A DNA stretch of 64,000 nt from Nesterenkonia sandarakina (GCF_013410215.1 NZ_JACCFQ010000001.1:1798001-1862000), one strand, 5' to 3'; shown: positions 15,987-25,420, numbered from the stretch's first letter. The notes: generated from the sequence alone by a model not told the origin. Made by a program: numbers and translations.

Positions 15987-17557
15987 TCGCGGTGCTGATG
16001 ATCGCGGGCATCGCGCTCGTCGCCCTGGGGATCGCGCTGTCCATCGCGCTGCATGAGATCGGGCACTTGCTGCCCGCCAAGCTCTTCAAGGTCCGGGTCA
16101 CCCAGTACATGGTCGGCTTCGGCCCCACACTGTGGTCCCGGCGCCGGGGGGAGACCGAATACGGGGTCAAGGCGATCCCGCTGGGCGGCTACGTCGCGAT
16201 GATCGGGATGTACCCGCCCCCGGATGAGATCGGGACCATGAACCACCCCGCCGAGGGTGACCATGACTCCGCGGAGAGTTCTGCCAGGACGTCTGCCGGG
16301 AGATCTGCCGGGACGTCTGCGGCCGAGGGGGCCGCACAACAGGATGCCGCCCCAGGGGATCCCTACCTGCGCGAGGTCGGCGCCCAGTACGGGGCTCCCG
16401 CGGCGTCGTCGTCGGCTGGACACTCCACGCCCGACTCCGCCGAGCCTGCAGCCGCCGGGACCACGACCAAGACGGTGCGCTCGCAGTCCACCGGGATCTT
16501 CCAGCAGCTCTCCGCCGACGCCCGCGAGGTCGCGGCCGAGGACCTGCGTCCCGGGGACGAGGACCGGATGTTCTACCGGCTGGCCACCTGGAAGCGGATC
16601 ATCATCATGCTCGGCGGGCCCGCCATGAACGGGCTGATCGCCCTGGCGCTGACCGCCGGGATCATCTCCTTCCACGGCACCAGCGAGCCGAACACCACGG
16701 TGCGTGAGGTCTTCGAATGTGTGGTCTCCGCCGAGGCCGCCGACGCGGGCCAGAGCGAATGCAGCCAGGACGACCCCGCCGGTCCTGCCTTCGAGGCCGG
16801 GCTGCGTCCTGGGGATCAGATCCTGGCCTTCAACGGCCAGCCGGTGGGGACCTGGGATGAGCTCACCGCCCTGATCCGGGAATCCGCCGATCAGTCCAGC
16901 CAGGTCACCTACCTGCGCGATGGGGAGCAGACCACCACCACGCTGACCCCGATCCTCACCGAGCGCCCGATCAGCGACGGGCTGGGCCGGGCCCAGCGCG
17001 ACGACGACGGCGCGTTGATCACCGAACCGGTGGGCTTCATCGGGATGGGAGCGGACCAGGAGATCGTCCAGCAGCCGTTCTGGGAGGCCGGACCGGTGGT
17101 GTGGGAGCAGTCCAAGGCGGTCGGCGCCGTCGTCGCGAACTTGCCGGTGCGTCTCTATGACGTGGCCGTGTCCACCTTCACCTCCGCCGAGCGGGACCCG
17201 GACGGCCCGCTCTCCGTGGTGGGGGTGGGACGGATCGCCGGCGAGCTCTCCGCGCAGGAGGAGATCCCGCTGGAATCCCGCTTCGTCTCGCTGCTCTCCC
17301 TGGTGGCAGGAGTCAACGTGGCGCTGATGGTCTTCAACCTGATCCCGCTGCTGCCGCTGGACGGCGGCCACGTGGCCGGGGCGCTCTATGAGAGCCTGCG
17401 GCGGCGCCTGGCCAAGCTGCTGGGCCGCCCGGACCCAGGGCCCTTCGACATCTCCAAGCTGCTGCCGCTGACCTACGTGGTCGCCGGAATGATGCTGCTG
17501 ATGGGGGTGTTGTTGATCTACGCCGACATCGTGAACCCGATCCGGCTCTTCGATTAG
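15983..17557 (+). CDS. rseP: Site-2 protease RseP/RIP1 (M50 family)
   Basis: 524-residue intramembrane zinc metalloprotease that cleaves anti-sigma factors and other membrane substrates. The zinc site ALHEIGH lies in the first helix (about 24-30), a PDZ domain at about 255-320 (GLRPGDQILAFNGQPV), and the third ligand Asp in PLLPLDGGH near residue 460. Between about residues 91 and 169 there is a low-complexity Ser/Ala/Gly/Asp insertion encoded by short repeats (GACGTCTGCCGGGAG-like), not part of the catalytic core. It is translationally coupled to dxr; the dxr-rseP-ispG order is conserved in actinobacteria. Confidence 0.93.
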   Translation: MIAVLMIAGIALVALGIALSIALHEIGHLLPAKLFKVRVTQYMVGFGPTLWSRRRGETEYGVKAIPLGGYVAMIGMYPPPDEIGTMNHPAEGDHDSAESSARTSAGRSAGTSAAEGAAQQDAAPGDPYLREVGAQYGAPAASSSAGHSTPDSAEPAAAGTTTKTVRSQSTGIFQQLSADAREVAAEDLRPGDEDRMFYRLATWKRIIIMLGGPAMNGLIALALTAGIISFHGTSEPNTTVREVFECVVSAEAADAGQSECSQDDPAGPAFEAGLRPGDQILAFNGQPVGTWDELTALIRESADQSSQVTYLRDGEQTTTTLTPILTERPISDGLGRAQRDDDGALITEPVGFIGMGADQEIVQQPFWEAGPVVWEQSKAVGAVVANLPVRLYDVAVSTFTSAERDPDGPLSVVGVGRIAGELSAQEEIPLESRFVSLLSLVAGVNVALMVFNLIPLLPLDGGHVAGALYESLRRRLAKLLGRPDPGPFDISKLLPLTYVVAGMMLLMGVLLIYADIVNPIRLFD

Positions 17558-17715
17558 CCGCCCCCGTGCCGGGCGGTACCATGGAGGAGGCGGGTGACCC
17601 TCGCCGGTGACCATGAAGAATCGGCGGCGACGTCCACTGCGGACGCCGGGCGCCGAGCCCCCAAGAACCCCGACGTCTCCGTGACGTCCACGCCCAAAAT
17701 GCATCAGGAGAGTCT

Positions 17716-18885
17716 GTGCCCGCGATCAATCTCGGAATGCCCTCCGCGCCGCCGCCAGTGCTGGCGCCGCGCCGGAAGACGCGGAACTTCCAGGTCGGGT
17801 CGGTAGGTGTGGGCAGCGATCACCGGGTCTCGGTGCAGTCCATGACCACCACCAAGACCCACGACATCAACGGCACCTTGCAGCAGATCGCGGAGCTCAC
17901 CGCCTCCGGCTGCGACATCGTCCGGGTGGCCTGCCCGACGGACAAGGACGCCGAGGCGCTGAAGATCATCGCGATGAAGTCGCAGATCCCGGTGATCGCC
18001 GATATCCACTTCCAGCCCAAATACGTCTTCGCCGCCATCGACGCCGGCTGCGGCGCGGTGCGCGTGAACCCTGGCAACATCCGGCAGTTCGATGACAAGG
18101 TCGGAGAGATCGCCAAGGCCGCCAGCGACGCCGGGGTCTCCCTGCGCATCGGGGTCAACGCCGGATCCCTGGACAAGCGGGTCATGGACAAGTACGGCAA
18201 GGCCACTCCGGAGGCGCTGGTGGAATCCGCGGTCTGGGAGGCCTCGCTGTTCGAGGAGCACGGCTTCCACGACTTCAAGATCTCGGTCAAGCACAACGAC
18301 CCGGTGGTCATGGTCCAGGCCTACCAGATGCTCGCCGAGCGCGGGGACTGGCCGCTGCACCTCGGAGTCACCGAGGCAGGCCCGGCCTTCCAGGGCACCA
18401 TCAAGTCCTCCGTGGCGTTCGGCGCGCTGCTCTCCCAGGGCATCGGAGACACCATCCGGGTCTCGCTCTCGGCCCCGCCGGCCGAAGAGGTCAAGGTGGG
18501 CAACCAGCTGCTGGAGTCGCTGAATCTGCGCCCGCGCAAGCTGGAGATCGTCTCCTGCCCCTCCTGTGGACGCGCGCAGGTCGACGTCTACACTCTCGCC
18601 GACGATGTCACCGCTGGGCTCGAAGGCATGACCGTGCCGCTGCGCGTGGCCGTCATGGGCTGCGTGGTCAACGGACCTGGTGAGGCCCGCGACGCGGACC
18701 TCGGCGTGGCCTCGGGCAACGGCAAGGGCCAGATCTTCGTCAAGGGCGAGGTCATCAAGACTGTTCCCGAGGACCAGATCGTAGAGACGCTGATCGCAGA
18801 AGCCAACCGGCTGGCCGAAGAGATGGAACGCGAATCCGATGGAGATGCTCAGGCAGCAAGTGCCCCTGTGGTCTCCGTCAGCTGA
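17716..18885 (+). CDS. ispG: 4-hydroxy-3-methylbut-2-en-1-yl diphosphate synthase (IspG/GcpE)
   Basis: 389-residue [4Fe-4S] enzyme of the MEP pathway converting MEcPP to HMBPP. GTG start at 17716 is preceded by AGGAG. The TIM-barrel part is intact ([24 protein letters not shown]). The cluster ligands are in the C-terminal domain: CPSCGR (two Cys) and [10 protein letters not shown] (third Cys, with the cluster-ligand Glu). The 158-base gap from rseP shows no clear terminator. The 3' end overlaps the next gene by 47 bases. Confidence 0.95.
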   Translation: MPAINLGMPSAPPPVLAPRRKTRNFQVGSVGVGSDHRVSVQSMTTTKTHDINGTLQQIAELTASGCDIVRVACPTDKDAEALKIIAMKSQIPVIADIHFQPKYVFAAIDAGCGAVRVNPGNIRQFDDKVGEIAKAASDAGVSLRIGVNAGSLDKRVMDKYGKATPEALVESAVWEASLFEEHGFHDFKISVKHNDPVVMVQAYQMLAERGDWPLHLGVTEAGPAFQGTIKSSVAFGALLSQGIGDTIRVSLSAPPAEEVKVGNQLLESLNLRPRKLEIVSCPSCGRAQVDVYTLADDVTAGLEGMTVPLRVAVMGCVVNGPGEARDADLGVASGNGKGQIFVKGEVIKTVPEDQIVETLIAEANRLAEEMERESDGDAQAASAPVVSVS

Positions 18886-19753
18886 CGCCACAGCCGCCCG
18901 GGTGCATCGCGCCACCCGCGGCGGCGTCCGCGTGCTCGGACACGGGGACACTCCGGCTCTGGAGCGGCTGCTGGCCACCGACCCGGTGGCCAACGTCTCG
19001 GTCAGCGCCACCATTCGTGCCCGACGATCGGCGGGACCCGGCAAGGGCCGCAACGGCGCCGTGGTGCTGGGCATCGACGGTGAGAACGGGCTGCTCGCCG
19101 CCTGCTGGACCGGCAGCAACATCATCCCGGTCGGGGCCACCCCGGCTCAGGGTGAGCTCTTCGGGGTGGCGGTCGGTGCGATGCGCCGCCGGGTGGCTTC
19201 GATCTACGGCGACGCCGAGGCGGTGCTGGAGATCTTCGACGCCACCGGGTGGACCGGTGCGCGCGATGTCCGGGCCGAGCAGCCGCTGATGGCGATCACC
19301 CAGGCCTCCGGCGTGCAGCCTTTGGCCGGTGCGCGGCTCTCCCGGTCCGGAGACTTCCCCCGGGTGGAGCAGGCCAGTGCCGCGATGTTCACCGAGGAGC
19401 TGGGCTTCTCGCCCTACGCCCAGGGCGCCGGCCAGTACCGGGAGCGGGTGCGCGGCCTCATCAATGCCGGACATTCGATCATCGCGGTGGACCCGGAGAG
19501 CTCGGAGATCATGTTCAAGGCCGAGTTCGGCGCGGTCAGCCCCGAAGTGGTCCAGGTCCAGGGTGTGTGGGTGCGGCCGAGCCACCGCGGACGCGGCCTG
19601 GCCGGGCCGGGGATGGCCGCCGTCGTCGAGCGCGGACTCCAGCTCGCGCCCACCGTGAGCCTCTATGTGAACAGCTATAACACCGCGGCGATTCGGACCT
19701 ACGAGCGTGTTGGATTCACCCAGGTGGGGACCTTCGCGACCATACTGTTCTAG
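18839..19753 (+). CDS. GNAT acetyltransferase with DUF4081 domain
   Basis: 304 residues. An N-terminal DUF4081 region ([25 protein letters not shown], about 30-55) precedes a C-terminal GNAT domain with [20 protein letters not shown] (about 240-260) and [20 protein letters not shown] near the end. This two-domain family regularly follows ispG in actinobacteria. The start is uncertain: ATG 18839 lies inside ispG; ATG 18845 or GTG 18902 are also in frame. Function unknown; the acceptor substrate is not predictable. Confidence 0.85.
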   Translation: MEMLRQQVPLWSPSADATAARVHRATRGGVRVLGHGDTPALERLLATDPVANVSVSATIRARRSAGPGKGRNGAVVLGIDGENGLLAACWTGSNIIPVGATPAQGELFGVAVGAMRRRVASIYGDAEAVLEIFDATGWTGARDVRAEQPLMAITQASGVQPLAGARLSRSGDFPRVEQASAAMFTEELGFSPYAQGAGQYRERVRGLINAGHSIIAVDPESSEIMFKAEFGAVSPEVVQVQGVWVRPSHRGRGLAGPGMAAVVERGLQLAPTVSLYVNSYNTAAIRTYERVGFTQVGTFATILF

Positions 19754-20983
19754 ATGACTTTCTTCCCCTTCCCCCGGACGGCGCCGCGTCGCCGCGGTTA
19801 CGCCAGGCCCGCAGCCACCTCAGGCGCCGCGCTCGGCCTCCTCGGGGTGCTCCTGCTCACCAGCTGTGGTGCCTCCACCGCGGAGCAGGCCGGAACCCCG
19901 GCCGCCGAGCCGGGCACCGGGGGTGCCGGCGTGCAGCAGCAGGTCCCGGAACCCGCGGGAAACCAGCTCTCCCACGATGAGATGCGCGAGCAGCTGCAGT
20001 CCCGGTACCCCGACGCTGCGCTGAGCGACACCGAGGATTATTGGGCCGGGCTGCGCGATATCGAGACCGAGCTGCAGCGCCTGGTGGTCGACCCGCCCGA
20101 GTGTAAGCAGTTCGTGATGCGCTCGGCGGTGCCGGTCCCGTCCGGCGCGCTGGTGGCCTATGCCGATGGCACCGTCGAGGCCGGTGATGCGGCTGAGGAT
20201 CCTGGTGAGGGTTCTGGTGGCGGTTCTGAGGAGGGTTCTGAGGGGGATTCCAGCGGGGGTTCCGGCACGGAGACCGAGGGTGAACCGGAGGCCGGAGTGC
20301 TGGAAGCGGCGCCCGAATTCCAGCTCGCCAGCAACCAGGAGCAGCAAGCGCAGGGTGAGGACTCCGAGGGGGAGGGCTCCGAGGGTGCGGACTCTGAGGG
20401 TGCGGACTCTGAGGGTGCGGACTCTGAGGGGGAGAGCTCCGGTGATGGCGCCGAGGGTGACAGCGACTCCGGCAGCGAAGGTTCCGAAGAGAATGACTCC
20501 GGCGGGGAGAGCTCCGGCGACAGCGACTCCGGCGACAGTGACTCCGGTGACGGTGACTCCGGAGGGGATGATTCCGAGGAGGAATCAGAGCCGGTCACGG
20601 TGGATCTCCCGGCGCAGCGTCAGGCCGTGATCTATACCTTCCGCGATTGGCGTGCCGCCGACGCCCACCTCGCCGCAGAGAAGGACGGGCTTGAGTCCTG
20701 CGACTCCTACACCGCCAGCCGCGGCAGCGAGGACTCCCCAGAGGTCTCGACCTCCGTGGACACGGTGGATGTCTCATCCACCGCAGACGACGCCCTGGGC
20801 ACCACGCGGCGGATCAGCTCCGAGGGGGAGCGCGAGCACGACGCCGCGGTCACCCTGCGCAGCGGCTCACACATCGTCACCGTGGCAGTGCCGCTGTCCG
20901 AGGCGCTGTCCGAGGAGGAAGCCGAAGTCGCCGCGGAAGAGCTCCAGGCGGAGGCCGCCGACCTCATCGAGAGCTTCGACTGA
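19754..20983 (+). CDS. Acidic repeat-bearing lipoprotein
   Basis: 409-residue secreted lipoprotein. A twin-Arg-rich signal peptide and lipobox LLTSC (Cys about residue 37) anchor it outside the membrane. A first globular part (about 60-150) is followed by roughly 130 residues of Ser/Glu/Gly/Asp repeats (SEGADSEGAD units, SGDSDSGD units), then a second globular part (about 280-409). The start follows the upstream TAG directly, so it is probably co-transcribed with the GNAT gene. No recognised family. The charged repeat may be a cell-wall-spanning linker that also binds cations. Confidence 0.8.
   Translation: MTFFPFPRTAPRRRGYARPAATSGAALGLLGVLLLTSCGASTAEQAGTPAAEPGTGGAGVQQQVPEPAGNQLSHDEMREQLQSRYPDAALSDTEDYWAGLRDIETELQRLVVDPPECKQFVMRSAVPVPSGALVAYADGTVEAGDAAEDPGEGSGGGSEEGSEGDSSGGSGTETEGEPEAGVLEAAPEFQLASNQEQQAQGEDSEGEGSEGADSEGADSEGADSEGESSGDGAEGDSDSGSEGSEENDSGGESSGDSDSGDSDSGDGDSGGDDSEEESEPVTVDLPAQRQAVIYTFRDWRAADAHLAAEKDGLESCDSYTASRGSEDSPEVSTSVDTVDVSSTADDALGTTRRISSEGEREHDAAVTLRSGSHIVTVAVPLSEALSEEEAEVAAEELQAEAADLIESFD
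20381..20425 (+). repeat. 15-bp tandem repeat inside lipoprotein gene
   Basis: Three perfect copies of GAGGGTGCGGACTCT (20381, 20396, 20411) encode EGADS units. They are embedded in a longer degenerate array (20350-20580) of GAG/GAC/GGT/TCC codons. In-frame copy-number change would alter linker length without a frameshift. Confidence 0.85.
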
Positions 20984-20996
20984 CCCCCCCCCTCCT

Positions 20997-21071
20997 GCGT
21001 TTTACCGGGCTTTAAGTGGCTGACCGGGCCGTCCGTCCGCCCGGTAGTCCTCGTAAGGCCCGGTAAAACGC
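20997..21071. repeat. 75-nt dispersed palindromic element, copy A
   Basis: Starts GCGTTTTACCGGGC and ends GCCCGGTAAAACGC. By eye about 27 of 34 arm positions pair around a 7-nt centre, with an inner arm ACCGGGC/GCCCGGT. It lies between the convergent lipoprotein and TauE genes, preceded by nine C (20984-20992) and followed by TGGGAGGGGG, which extends the symmetry. Same length and layout as copies at 23835, 25255 and 34959. Confidence 0.9.
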
Positions 21072-21121
21072 TGGGAGGGGGTGAGCCCTGCCAGCCCGGC
21101 GCCCAACCGCGGGACGGGCGC

Positions 21122-21886
21122 TCAGCCGAAGAGGTCGACGGCGACGTCGTAGCCCAGCTTGATCACCAGGGCGAAGACGACCACCAGGAACACCACCCGG
21201 ATGAACTTCGATCCCTTGGCGATGGCCATCCGGGCGCCGAGGTAGCCCCCGGCCATGTTCGCCGCGCCAAGGACCAGACCGAGGCCGATGAATACGTGGC
21301 CGGCGGGGAAGAAGTAGAGCAGCGCCCCGAGGTTGGTGGCCACGTTGACCACCTTGGCCTGTGCCGAGGAGTTCAAGAAGTTGTAGCCCAGCACGGTGAC
21401 CAGCGCGATCACCAGAAAGGTTCCGGTCCCGGGGCCGAGCACGCCGTCGTAGAAGCCGATGATCAGCCCAATGGTCACCGCTCGGGCCAGGTGTCCCATC
21501 CCGGCGTGGCGCAGCTTCTCCAGCTGGCCCACGTCGGGCTTGACCGCGGTGAACACGCCCACCCCGATCAGCGCGAGCAGGATCAGCGGCAGGATGATCC
21601 GCTCTGGCAGTGAGGCGGCGACCACTGCGCCGCCGTAGCTGGCCAGCAGGGCGGCGGCCGCCATGGGCAGGGCCGTGGTCATCGAGGGCTTGACTCGTCG
21701 CGCGTAGGTGATCGCCGACGTCGTCGTCCCGAAGATCGACCCGAGCTTATTGGTGGCCAGCGCCTGGACTGGGGTGATCCCCGGGACCATCAGCAGCGCC
21801 GGCAGCTGGAGCAGCCCGCCGCCGCCGACGACGGCGTCCACCCACCCGGCCGCGAAGCCCGCCGCGATCAGCAGCAGCAGGGTCAC
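21122..21886 (-). CDS. TauE/SafE family permease
   Basis: 254-residue membrane protein with about eight helices. The N-terminal signature GWVDAVVGGGGLLQLPALL (about 15-33) and its mirrored second-half counterpart GFYDGVLGPGTGTFLVIAL (about 145-163) define the sulfite exporter TauE/SafE family. GTG start at 21886; no nearby in-frame ATG. The start lies only ten bases past a perfect 14-bp hairpin behind proS, which may separate or attenuate its expression. Probable transport of a sulfur-containing or organic anion; the substrate is unknown. Confidence 0.88.
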   Translation of the reverse strand: MTLLLLIAAGFAAGWVDAVVGGGGLLQLPALLMVPGITPVQALATNKLGSIFGTTTSAITYARRVKPSMTTALPMAAAALLASYGGAVVAASLPERIILPLILLALIGVGVFTAVKPDVGQLEKLRHAGMGHLARAVTIGLIIGFYDGVLGPGTGTFLVIALVTVLGYNFLNSSAQAKVVNVATNLGALLYFFPAGHVFIGLGLVLGAANMAGGYLGARMAIAKGSKFIRVVFLVVVFALVIKLGYDVAVDLFG

Positions 21887-21895
21887 CCAGGTGAT

Positions 21896-21937
21896 CTCGA
21901 GGCCGCCACCGATGAGAAGATCAGTGGCGGCCTCGAG
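21896..21937. terminator. Perfect 14-bp hairpin between proS and the permease gene
   Basis: Arms CTCGAGGCCGCCAC (21896-21909) and GTGGCGGCCTCGAG (21924-21937) are fully complementary around a 14-nt loop. There is no U-tract in either direction. It starts nine bases after the proS stop and ends ten bases before the permease GTG, so it could terminate or attenuate read-through, or stabilise the proS 3' end. Confidence 0.6.
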
Positions 21938-21945
21938 GGTTTCGC

Positions 21946-23769
21946 TCAGCGCGCGCCCTTGGAGTCTTGCAGGTCCCTGACGTGTGCGAGCACCTCTGCC
22001 GCGGCCTCGGCCACCGGGACCTCGCGGGATTCACCGGAGCGGCGATCCTTGAGCTCGATGGTGCCGTTCTTCAGGCCACGGCCCACGGTGACCAGCATCG
22101 GCACGCCGATCAGCTCGGCGTCGCCGAACTTCACGCCGGGGGAGACCTTGGGGCGATCGTCGTAGATGGCGCTCAGACCGGCGTCCTCAAGCTCAGCGAT
22201 CAGCGCCTCGGCCGCGGCGTAGACCTCTTCGCCCTTGCCGGTGGCGACCAGGTGCACGTCGGCCGGGGCGATGGCGGCGGGCCAGATCAGGCCCTTCTCA
22301 TCGTGGGTGGCCTCGGCGATGGCGGCCAGGGCGCGGGTGACGCCGAAGCCGTAGGAGCCCATGGTCACGGTGGCGAGCTTGCCGTTGACGTCGAGGACCT
22401 GCAGGCCCAGCGCCTCGGCGTAGCGGGTGCCCAGGTGGAAGATGTGGCCCATCTCTATGCCGCGGCGGGTGCGCAGCGGCCCGGAGCCGTCCGGGGCCGG
22501 GTCACCGGATTCCACGACGACGGACTCGATGATCCCGTCCCAGCCGAAGTCGCGCCCGGCGACCAGGCCGAACACGTGCTGGTCGGCCTGGTTCGCGCCG
22601 GTGATCCAGCTGGTGCCCGAGACCACGCGGGGATCCACCAGGTAGCTGATCCCGGTGCTGGACTCCGTGCCGAGCACCGGAGCATCCAGGGAGAGGCCGG
22701 GGCCGATGTAGCCGCGCACCAGTCCGGGGTGCTTCTTCAGGTCCGTCTCGTTCGCGGCCTCCAGGGCGACCTCACCGCCGACGCCGAGCAGTCCGCCGAT
22801 GGTGGCCTCGGCGCGCTTGAGGTCCACCTCGCGGTTGCCGGGCACGCCGAGCACCACGATCCGGCGGGTCCCGTCCGGGAGCACCGCGGCGACGACGACG
22901 TTCTTCAGGGTGTCCGCTGCGGTCCAATCCCGGTCCGCGCGGGGCTGGTGGGTGTTTGCGGCGTCGACCAGGGTGGCGATGGTGTCGGTGCCGGGGGTGT
23001 GGTGCACCTGGGCGGCGGGCAGCTCGGAGAAGTCCAGCGGTTCTGGGGCCGGCGTGGTGACGGCCTCGACGTTGGCGCGAAAGCCGCCGTCGGACTCGAC
23101 GAAGGTGTCCTCGCCGATGTCACAGGGGAAGAGGAACTCCTCCGACGCCGAGCCGCCCATCGCGCCGGACTGGGCGTTGACCGGGACCACGGGCAGGCCG
23201 AGCCGATCGAAGATGCGCAGATAGGCCTCGCGGTGCGCGTCATAGGCCGCGCTCTGGTCCTCCTCGGTGAGCGCGAAGGAGTAGGAGTCCTTCATGATGA
23301 ACTCGCGGCCGCGCAGCAGCCCCGCCCGGGGGCGCGCCTCATCGCGGTACTTGGTCTGGATCTGATAGATCGAGAGCGGCAGGTCCTTATACGAGCTGTA
23401 GAGGTCCTTCACCAGCAAGGTGAAGACTTCCTCATGGGTGGGCGCCAAGAGGTAGTCGGCCTCTTTGCGGTCCTTGAGCCGGAAGATCCCGTCCCCATAG
23501 TCGTCCCAGCGCCCGGTGGCCTCATAGGGCTCCTTGGGCAGCAGCGCCGGGAAGTGCACCTCCTGAGCGCCGATCCGGTTCATCTCCTCGCGGACGATCG
23601 CCTCGATCTTCCGCAGCACGGTCAGGCCCAGCGGCAGCCAGGTGTAGACGCCCGGGGCGGCGCGGCGGATATAGCCGGCGCGGACCAGCAGCTGGTGGCT
23701 GGCGACCTCGGCGTCGGCCGGGTTGTCCCGCAGCGTACGGAGGAACAGATGAGACAGGCGGAGCGGCAC
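21946..23769 (-). CDS. proS: Prolyl-tRNA synthetase
   Basis: 607-residue class II aminoacyl-tRNA synthetase of the bacterial (ProS type 1) architecture. Catalytic motifs are in the N-terminal half (motif 1 region [13 protein letters not shown], motif 2 [19 protein letters not shown] at about 135-153). An editing insertion domain of YbaK type lies at about 225-395, motif 3 ([14 protein letters not shown]) near 465, and a C-terminal anticodon-binding domain at about 500-595. Full length and apparently intact. The start at 23769 gives the usual [16 protein letters not shown]-terminus. Confidence 0.97.
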   Translation of the reverse strand: MPLRLSHLFLRTLRDNPADAEVASHQLLVRAGYIRRAAPGVYTWLPLGLTVLRKIEAIVREEMNRIGAQEVHFPALLPKEPYEATGRWDDYGDGIFRLKDRKEADYLLAPTHEEVFTLLVKDLYSSYKDLPLSIYQIQTKYRDEARPRAGLLRGREFIMKDSYSFALTEEDQSAAYDAHREAYLRIFDRLGLPVVPVNAQSGAMGGSASEEFLFPCDIGEDTFVESDGGFRANVEAVTTPAPEPLDFSELPAAQVHHTPGTDTIATLVDAANTHQPRADRDWTAADTLKNVVVAAVLPDGTRRIVVLGVPGNREVDLKRAEATIGGLLGVGGEVALEAANETDLKKHPGLVRGYIGPGLSLDAPVLGTESSTGISYLVDPRVVSGTSWITGANQADQHVFGLVAGRDFGWDGIIESVVVESGDPAPDGSGPLRTRRGIEMGHIFHLGTRYAEALGLQVLDVNGKLATVTMGSYGFGVTRALAAIAEATHDEKGLIWPAAIAPADVHLVATGKGEEVYAAAEALIAELEDAGLSAIYDDRPKVSPGVKFGDAELIGVPMLVTVGRGLKNGTIELKDRRSGESREVPVAEAAAEVLAHVRDLQDSKGAR

Positions 23770-23834
23770 AGGTGAACTCGTTTCCGGTAAGGGATCTTCT
23801 ACCGCCCCAAGTCTAAGGGTCGCTCCTCACCTAG

Positions 23835-23909
23835 GCGTTTTACCTGCCCTTGCGTAGATCACCGGGCCGACGGTTAGCCCGGTACTTCACGTCAGACCCG
23901 GTAAAACGC
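23835..23909. repeat. 75-nt dispersed palindromic element, copy B
   Basis: Starts GCGTTTTACC, ends GACCCGGTAAAACGC. The inner arm is ACCGGGC/GCCCGGT, with about 24 of 34 arm positions paired. It lies in the divergent gap between proS and the AbiEi-like gene, so a simple terminator role is unlikely. A G-rich tract follows directly on the right. Confidence 0.9.
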
Positions 23910-23910
23910 C

Positions 23911-23936
23911 GGGTGGGGCGGGTGGGGTGGGTGGGG
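23911..23936 (+). other. Putative G-quadruplex tract
   Basis: Six G3-G4 runs separated by single T or C bases within 26 nt, abutting repeat copy B. This exceeds the usual G3+N1-7 pattern for an intramolecular quadruplex on the + strand. It sits in the promoter region of the AbiEi-like gene. Folding is predicted, not shown. Confidence 0.6.
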
Positions 23937-23957
23937 CGCGCAGGGCGGGTGGGAGGG

Positions 23958-23966
23958 TTATCCACA
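23958..23966. other. Single DnaA-box-like 9-mer
   Basis: TTATCCACA matches the canonical DnaA box exactly. It is isolated, about 50 bases upstream of the AbiEi-like gene. No cluster of boxes or AT-rich unwinding region is nearby, so it is not an origin. It could be a chance match or a regulatory DnaA site. Confidence 0.3.
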
Positions 23967-24016
23967 GTCGGCCCCAGTGATCCCCGGCTCCCGACGGCGC
24001 GGGGCAGGCTTCTGCC

Positions 24017-25324
24017 ATGACCGCACAGACCACGCCGCCGCAGACCCCGCAGACCCCGCAGACCCCGCAGCGAAACCTGCCCCGCAATCGACTCCTGCGC
24101 GCCAAGGACCTCTGGGACGCCTCCGGCTCCTCCGAGCTGACCGGAGGGTTCCTCGAGGTCGACGACATCGGGCGCAGGCTCAGTGCGATGGTCGACGCCG
24201 GGCAACTGCTGCGCGTCCAGCGGGGCGTCTACCTCGAACCCTCCATCTGGCTGCAGACGGCTCCCTGGGAGCGTCATCTGATCGTCGCCGCGGCGGTCAA
24301 CCTGCAGTCACCGAGCACCCGGTTCTGCCGCGCCACCGCCCTGGTGATGCACGGCTTCGGCCTGCTGCGGCCCCCGGAGGCGGTCACCGTGCGCACGGCG
24401 CGCAACGACGCCGTCGGACTGCATCCCGGCACGGCGCTGACCGGCCGCGCCTCCGCCTCCACGATCCAGCGGCTGCTGCACGCCCACCCCGAGGCGCTCG
24501 ACGGCGGCGCCCACGGTCCGGCGGCGCTGCGCACCCTGGGCACTCGGCGCCACCAGTACCCGCGCGCCTTCCGGGATAAGCTGCGCGAAGGACTGGGACA
24601 GGAATGGGATAAGCCCTACCAGTCCGCCCTGGTGCGTCAGCGTTTCCCGATTCCAGAGAGTCTTCCGGCGGCCCTCGTCGCGGGCATGTGGACCTGGCTG
24701 GAGCCGATCGGGCTTGTGCTGGCCGACACCGTGCCCCGAATGAGCTTCGCGGAGGCGGTGGCGGTGCTCGATGCGTATCGGGCCGGACGCTTCGGCGCAC
24801 AGGCTGAGCCGGGTGGGGCGCTCTCCGCCGTCGAACCCTGGCTGTCTCTGGTGGCCTCCGCGCGAGGCAGGGAGCGCTGGAAGGTGGCGTGGGAGTTCTC
24901 CGAGGCCGGCGCGGAATCTGTGGGGGAGTCATGGGCTCGGGTGCGCATCGCTGAACTGGGATTCACGGCACCAGAGCTGCAGCGGCGGTTCCTGCTCCCT
25001 CACGGGGTCACCTGCCGGACCGACTTCTACTGGGAGGATCCAGGAGTCGTGGGTGAGTTCGATGGGCTGCAGAAGTATCGGGCCTCCATGACGCTCTCCG
25101 GGCTCGACCCTGCGCAGGCAGTGATCGCCGAGAAGGAGCGCGAGGACGGGCTGCGCTCGCTGGGGGTCAGAGTGGTGCGTTTCACCTGGGCTGACCTGCA
25201 GGACTCCACTCGACTCCAACGTCTGCTGAGCAATGCAGGAGTTCCCCGTTCCGCGCGTTCTACCGGGGCGGACGTGTTCTACCGAGACAACCGCAGGGCC
25301 GGTAGACCACGCAGAGCCAGGTAA
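24017..25324 (+). CDS. AbiEi-like antitoxin-domain protein with nuclease-like C-terminus
   Basis: 435 residues. After a Thr/Pro/Gln repeat (PQTPQTPQTPQ), residues about 25-190 resemble the winged-helix AbiEi antitoxin region (LRVQRGVYLEPSIW, then ATALVMHGFGLLRPPEAV). The C-terminal part carries GEFDGLQKYR (about 350-359) and EKEREDGLRSLGVRVVRFTW (about 377-396), the PD-(D/E)XK-like pattern of DUF559/Vsr-related domains. No AbiEii-like nucleotidyltransferase partner is adjacent. It sits between proS and rimP, bracketed by repeat copies B and D. Its last ~24 codons lie inside copy D. Probably an accessory defence or regulatory gene; activity unknown. Confidence 0.75.
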   Translation: MTAQTTPPQTPQTPQTPQRNLPRNRLLRAKDLWDASGSSELTGGFLEVDDIGRRLSAMVDAGQLLRVQRGVYLEPSIWLQTAPWERHLIVAAAVNLQSPSTRFCRATALVMHGFGLLRPPEAVTVRTARNDAVGLHPGTALTGRASASTIQRLLHAHPEALDGGAHGPAALRTLGTRRHQYPRAFRDKLREGLGQEWDKPYQSALVRQRFPIPESLPAALVAGMWTWLEPIGLVLADTVPRMSFAEAVAVLDAYRAGRFGAQAEPGGALSAVEPWLSLVASARGRERWKVAWEFSEAGAESVGESWARVRIAELGFTAPELQRRFLLPHGVTCRTDFYWEDPGVVGEFDGLQKYRASMTLSGLDPAQAVIAEKEREDGLRSLGVRVVRFTWADLQDSTRLQRLLSNAGVPRSARSTGADVFYRDNRRAGRPRRAR

Positions 25325-25329
25325 AACGT
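25255..25329. repeat. 75-nt dispersed palindromic element, copy D
   Basis: The most diverged copy: starts GCGTTCTACC, ends CAGGTAAAACGT, about 22 of 34 arm positions paired, inner arms TCTACCG and GGTAGACC. It overlaps the final codons and stop (25322-25324) of the AbiEi-like gene and is followed by eight G at 25333-25340. Confidence 0.75.
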
Positions 25330-25420
25330 CAAGGGGGGGGTGGGCACGGGCAGGTGCAACGAGCGGGGGAGGGTCAGGCACAATGGAGACGCACCGCAGA
25401 CCACCACCGTTAGGACCGTC

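Noticed and set aside
20350-20580. CRISPR-like repeat array
   Set aside because: Repeats are 9-15 bases, contiguous, in frame within a coding region, with no spacers and no cas genes.
20997-21071. Plain bidirectional terminator at copy A
   Set aside because: The same 75-nt element also occurs in a divergent promoter region (copy B) and inside gene ends, and lacks T-runs; a terminator function may be incidental.
23958-23966. Replication origin
   Set aside because: One exact DnaA box only, with no box cluster, AT-rich region, dnaA or dnaN nearby.
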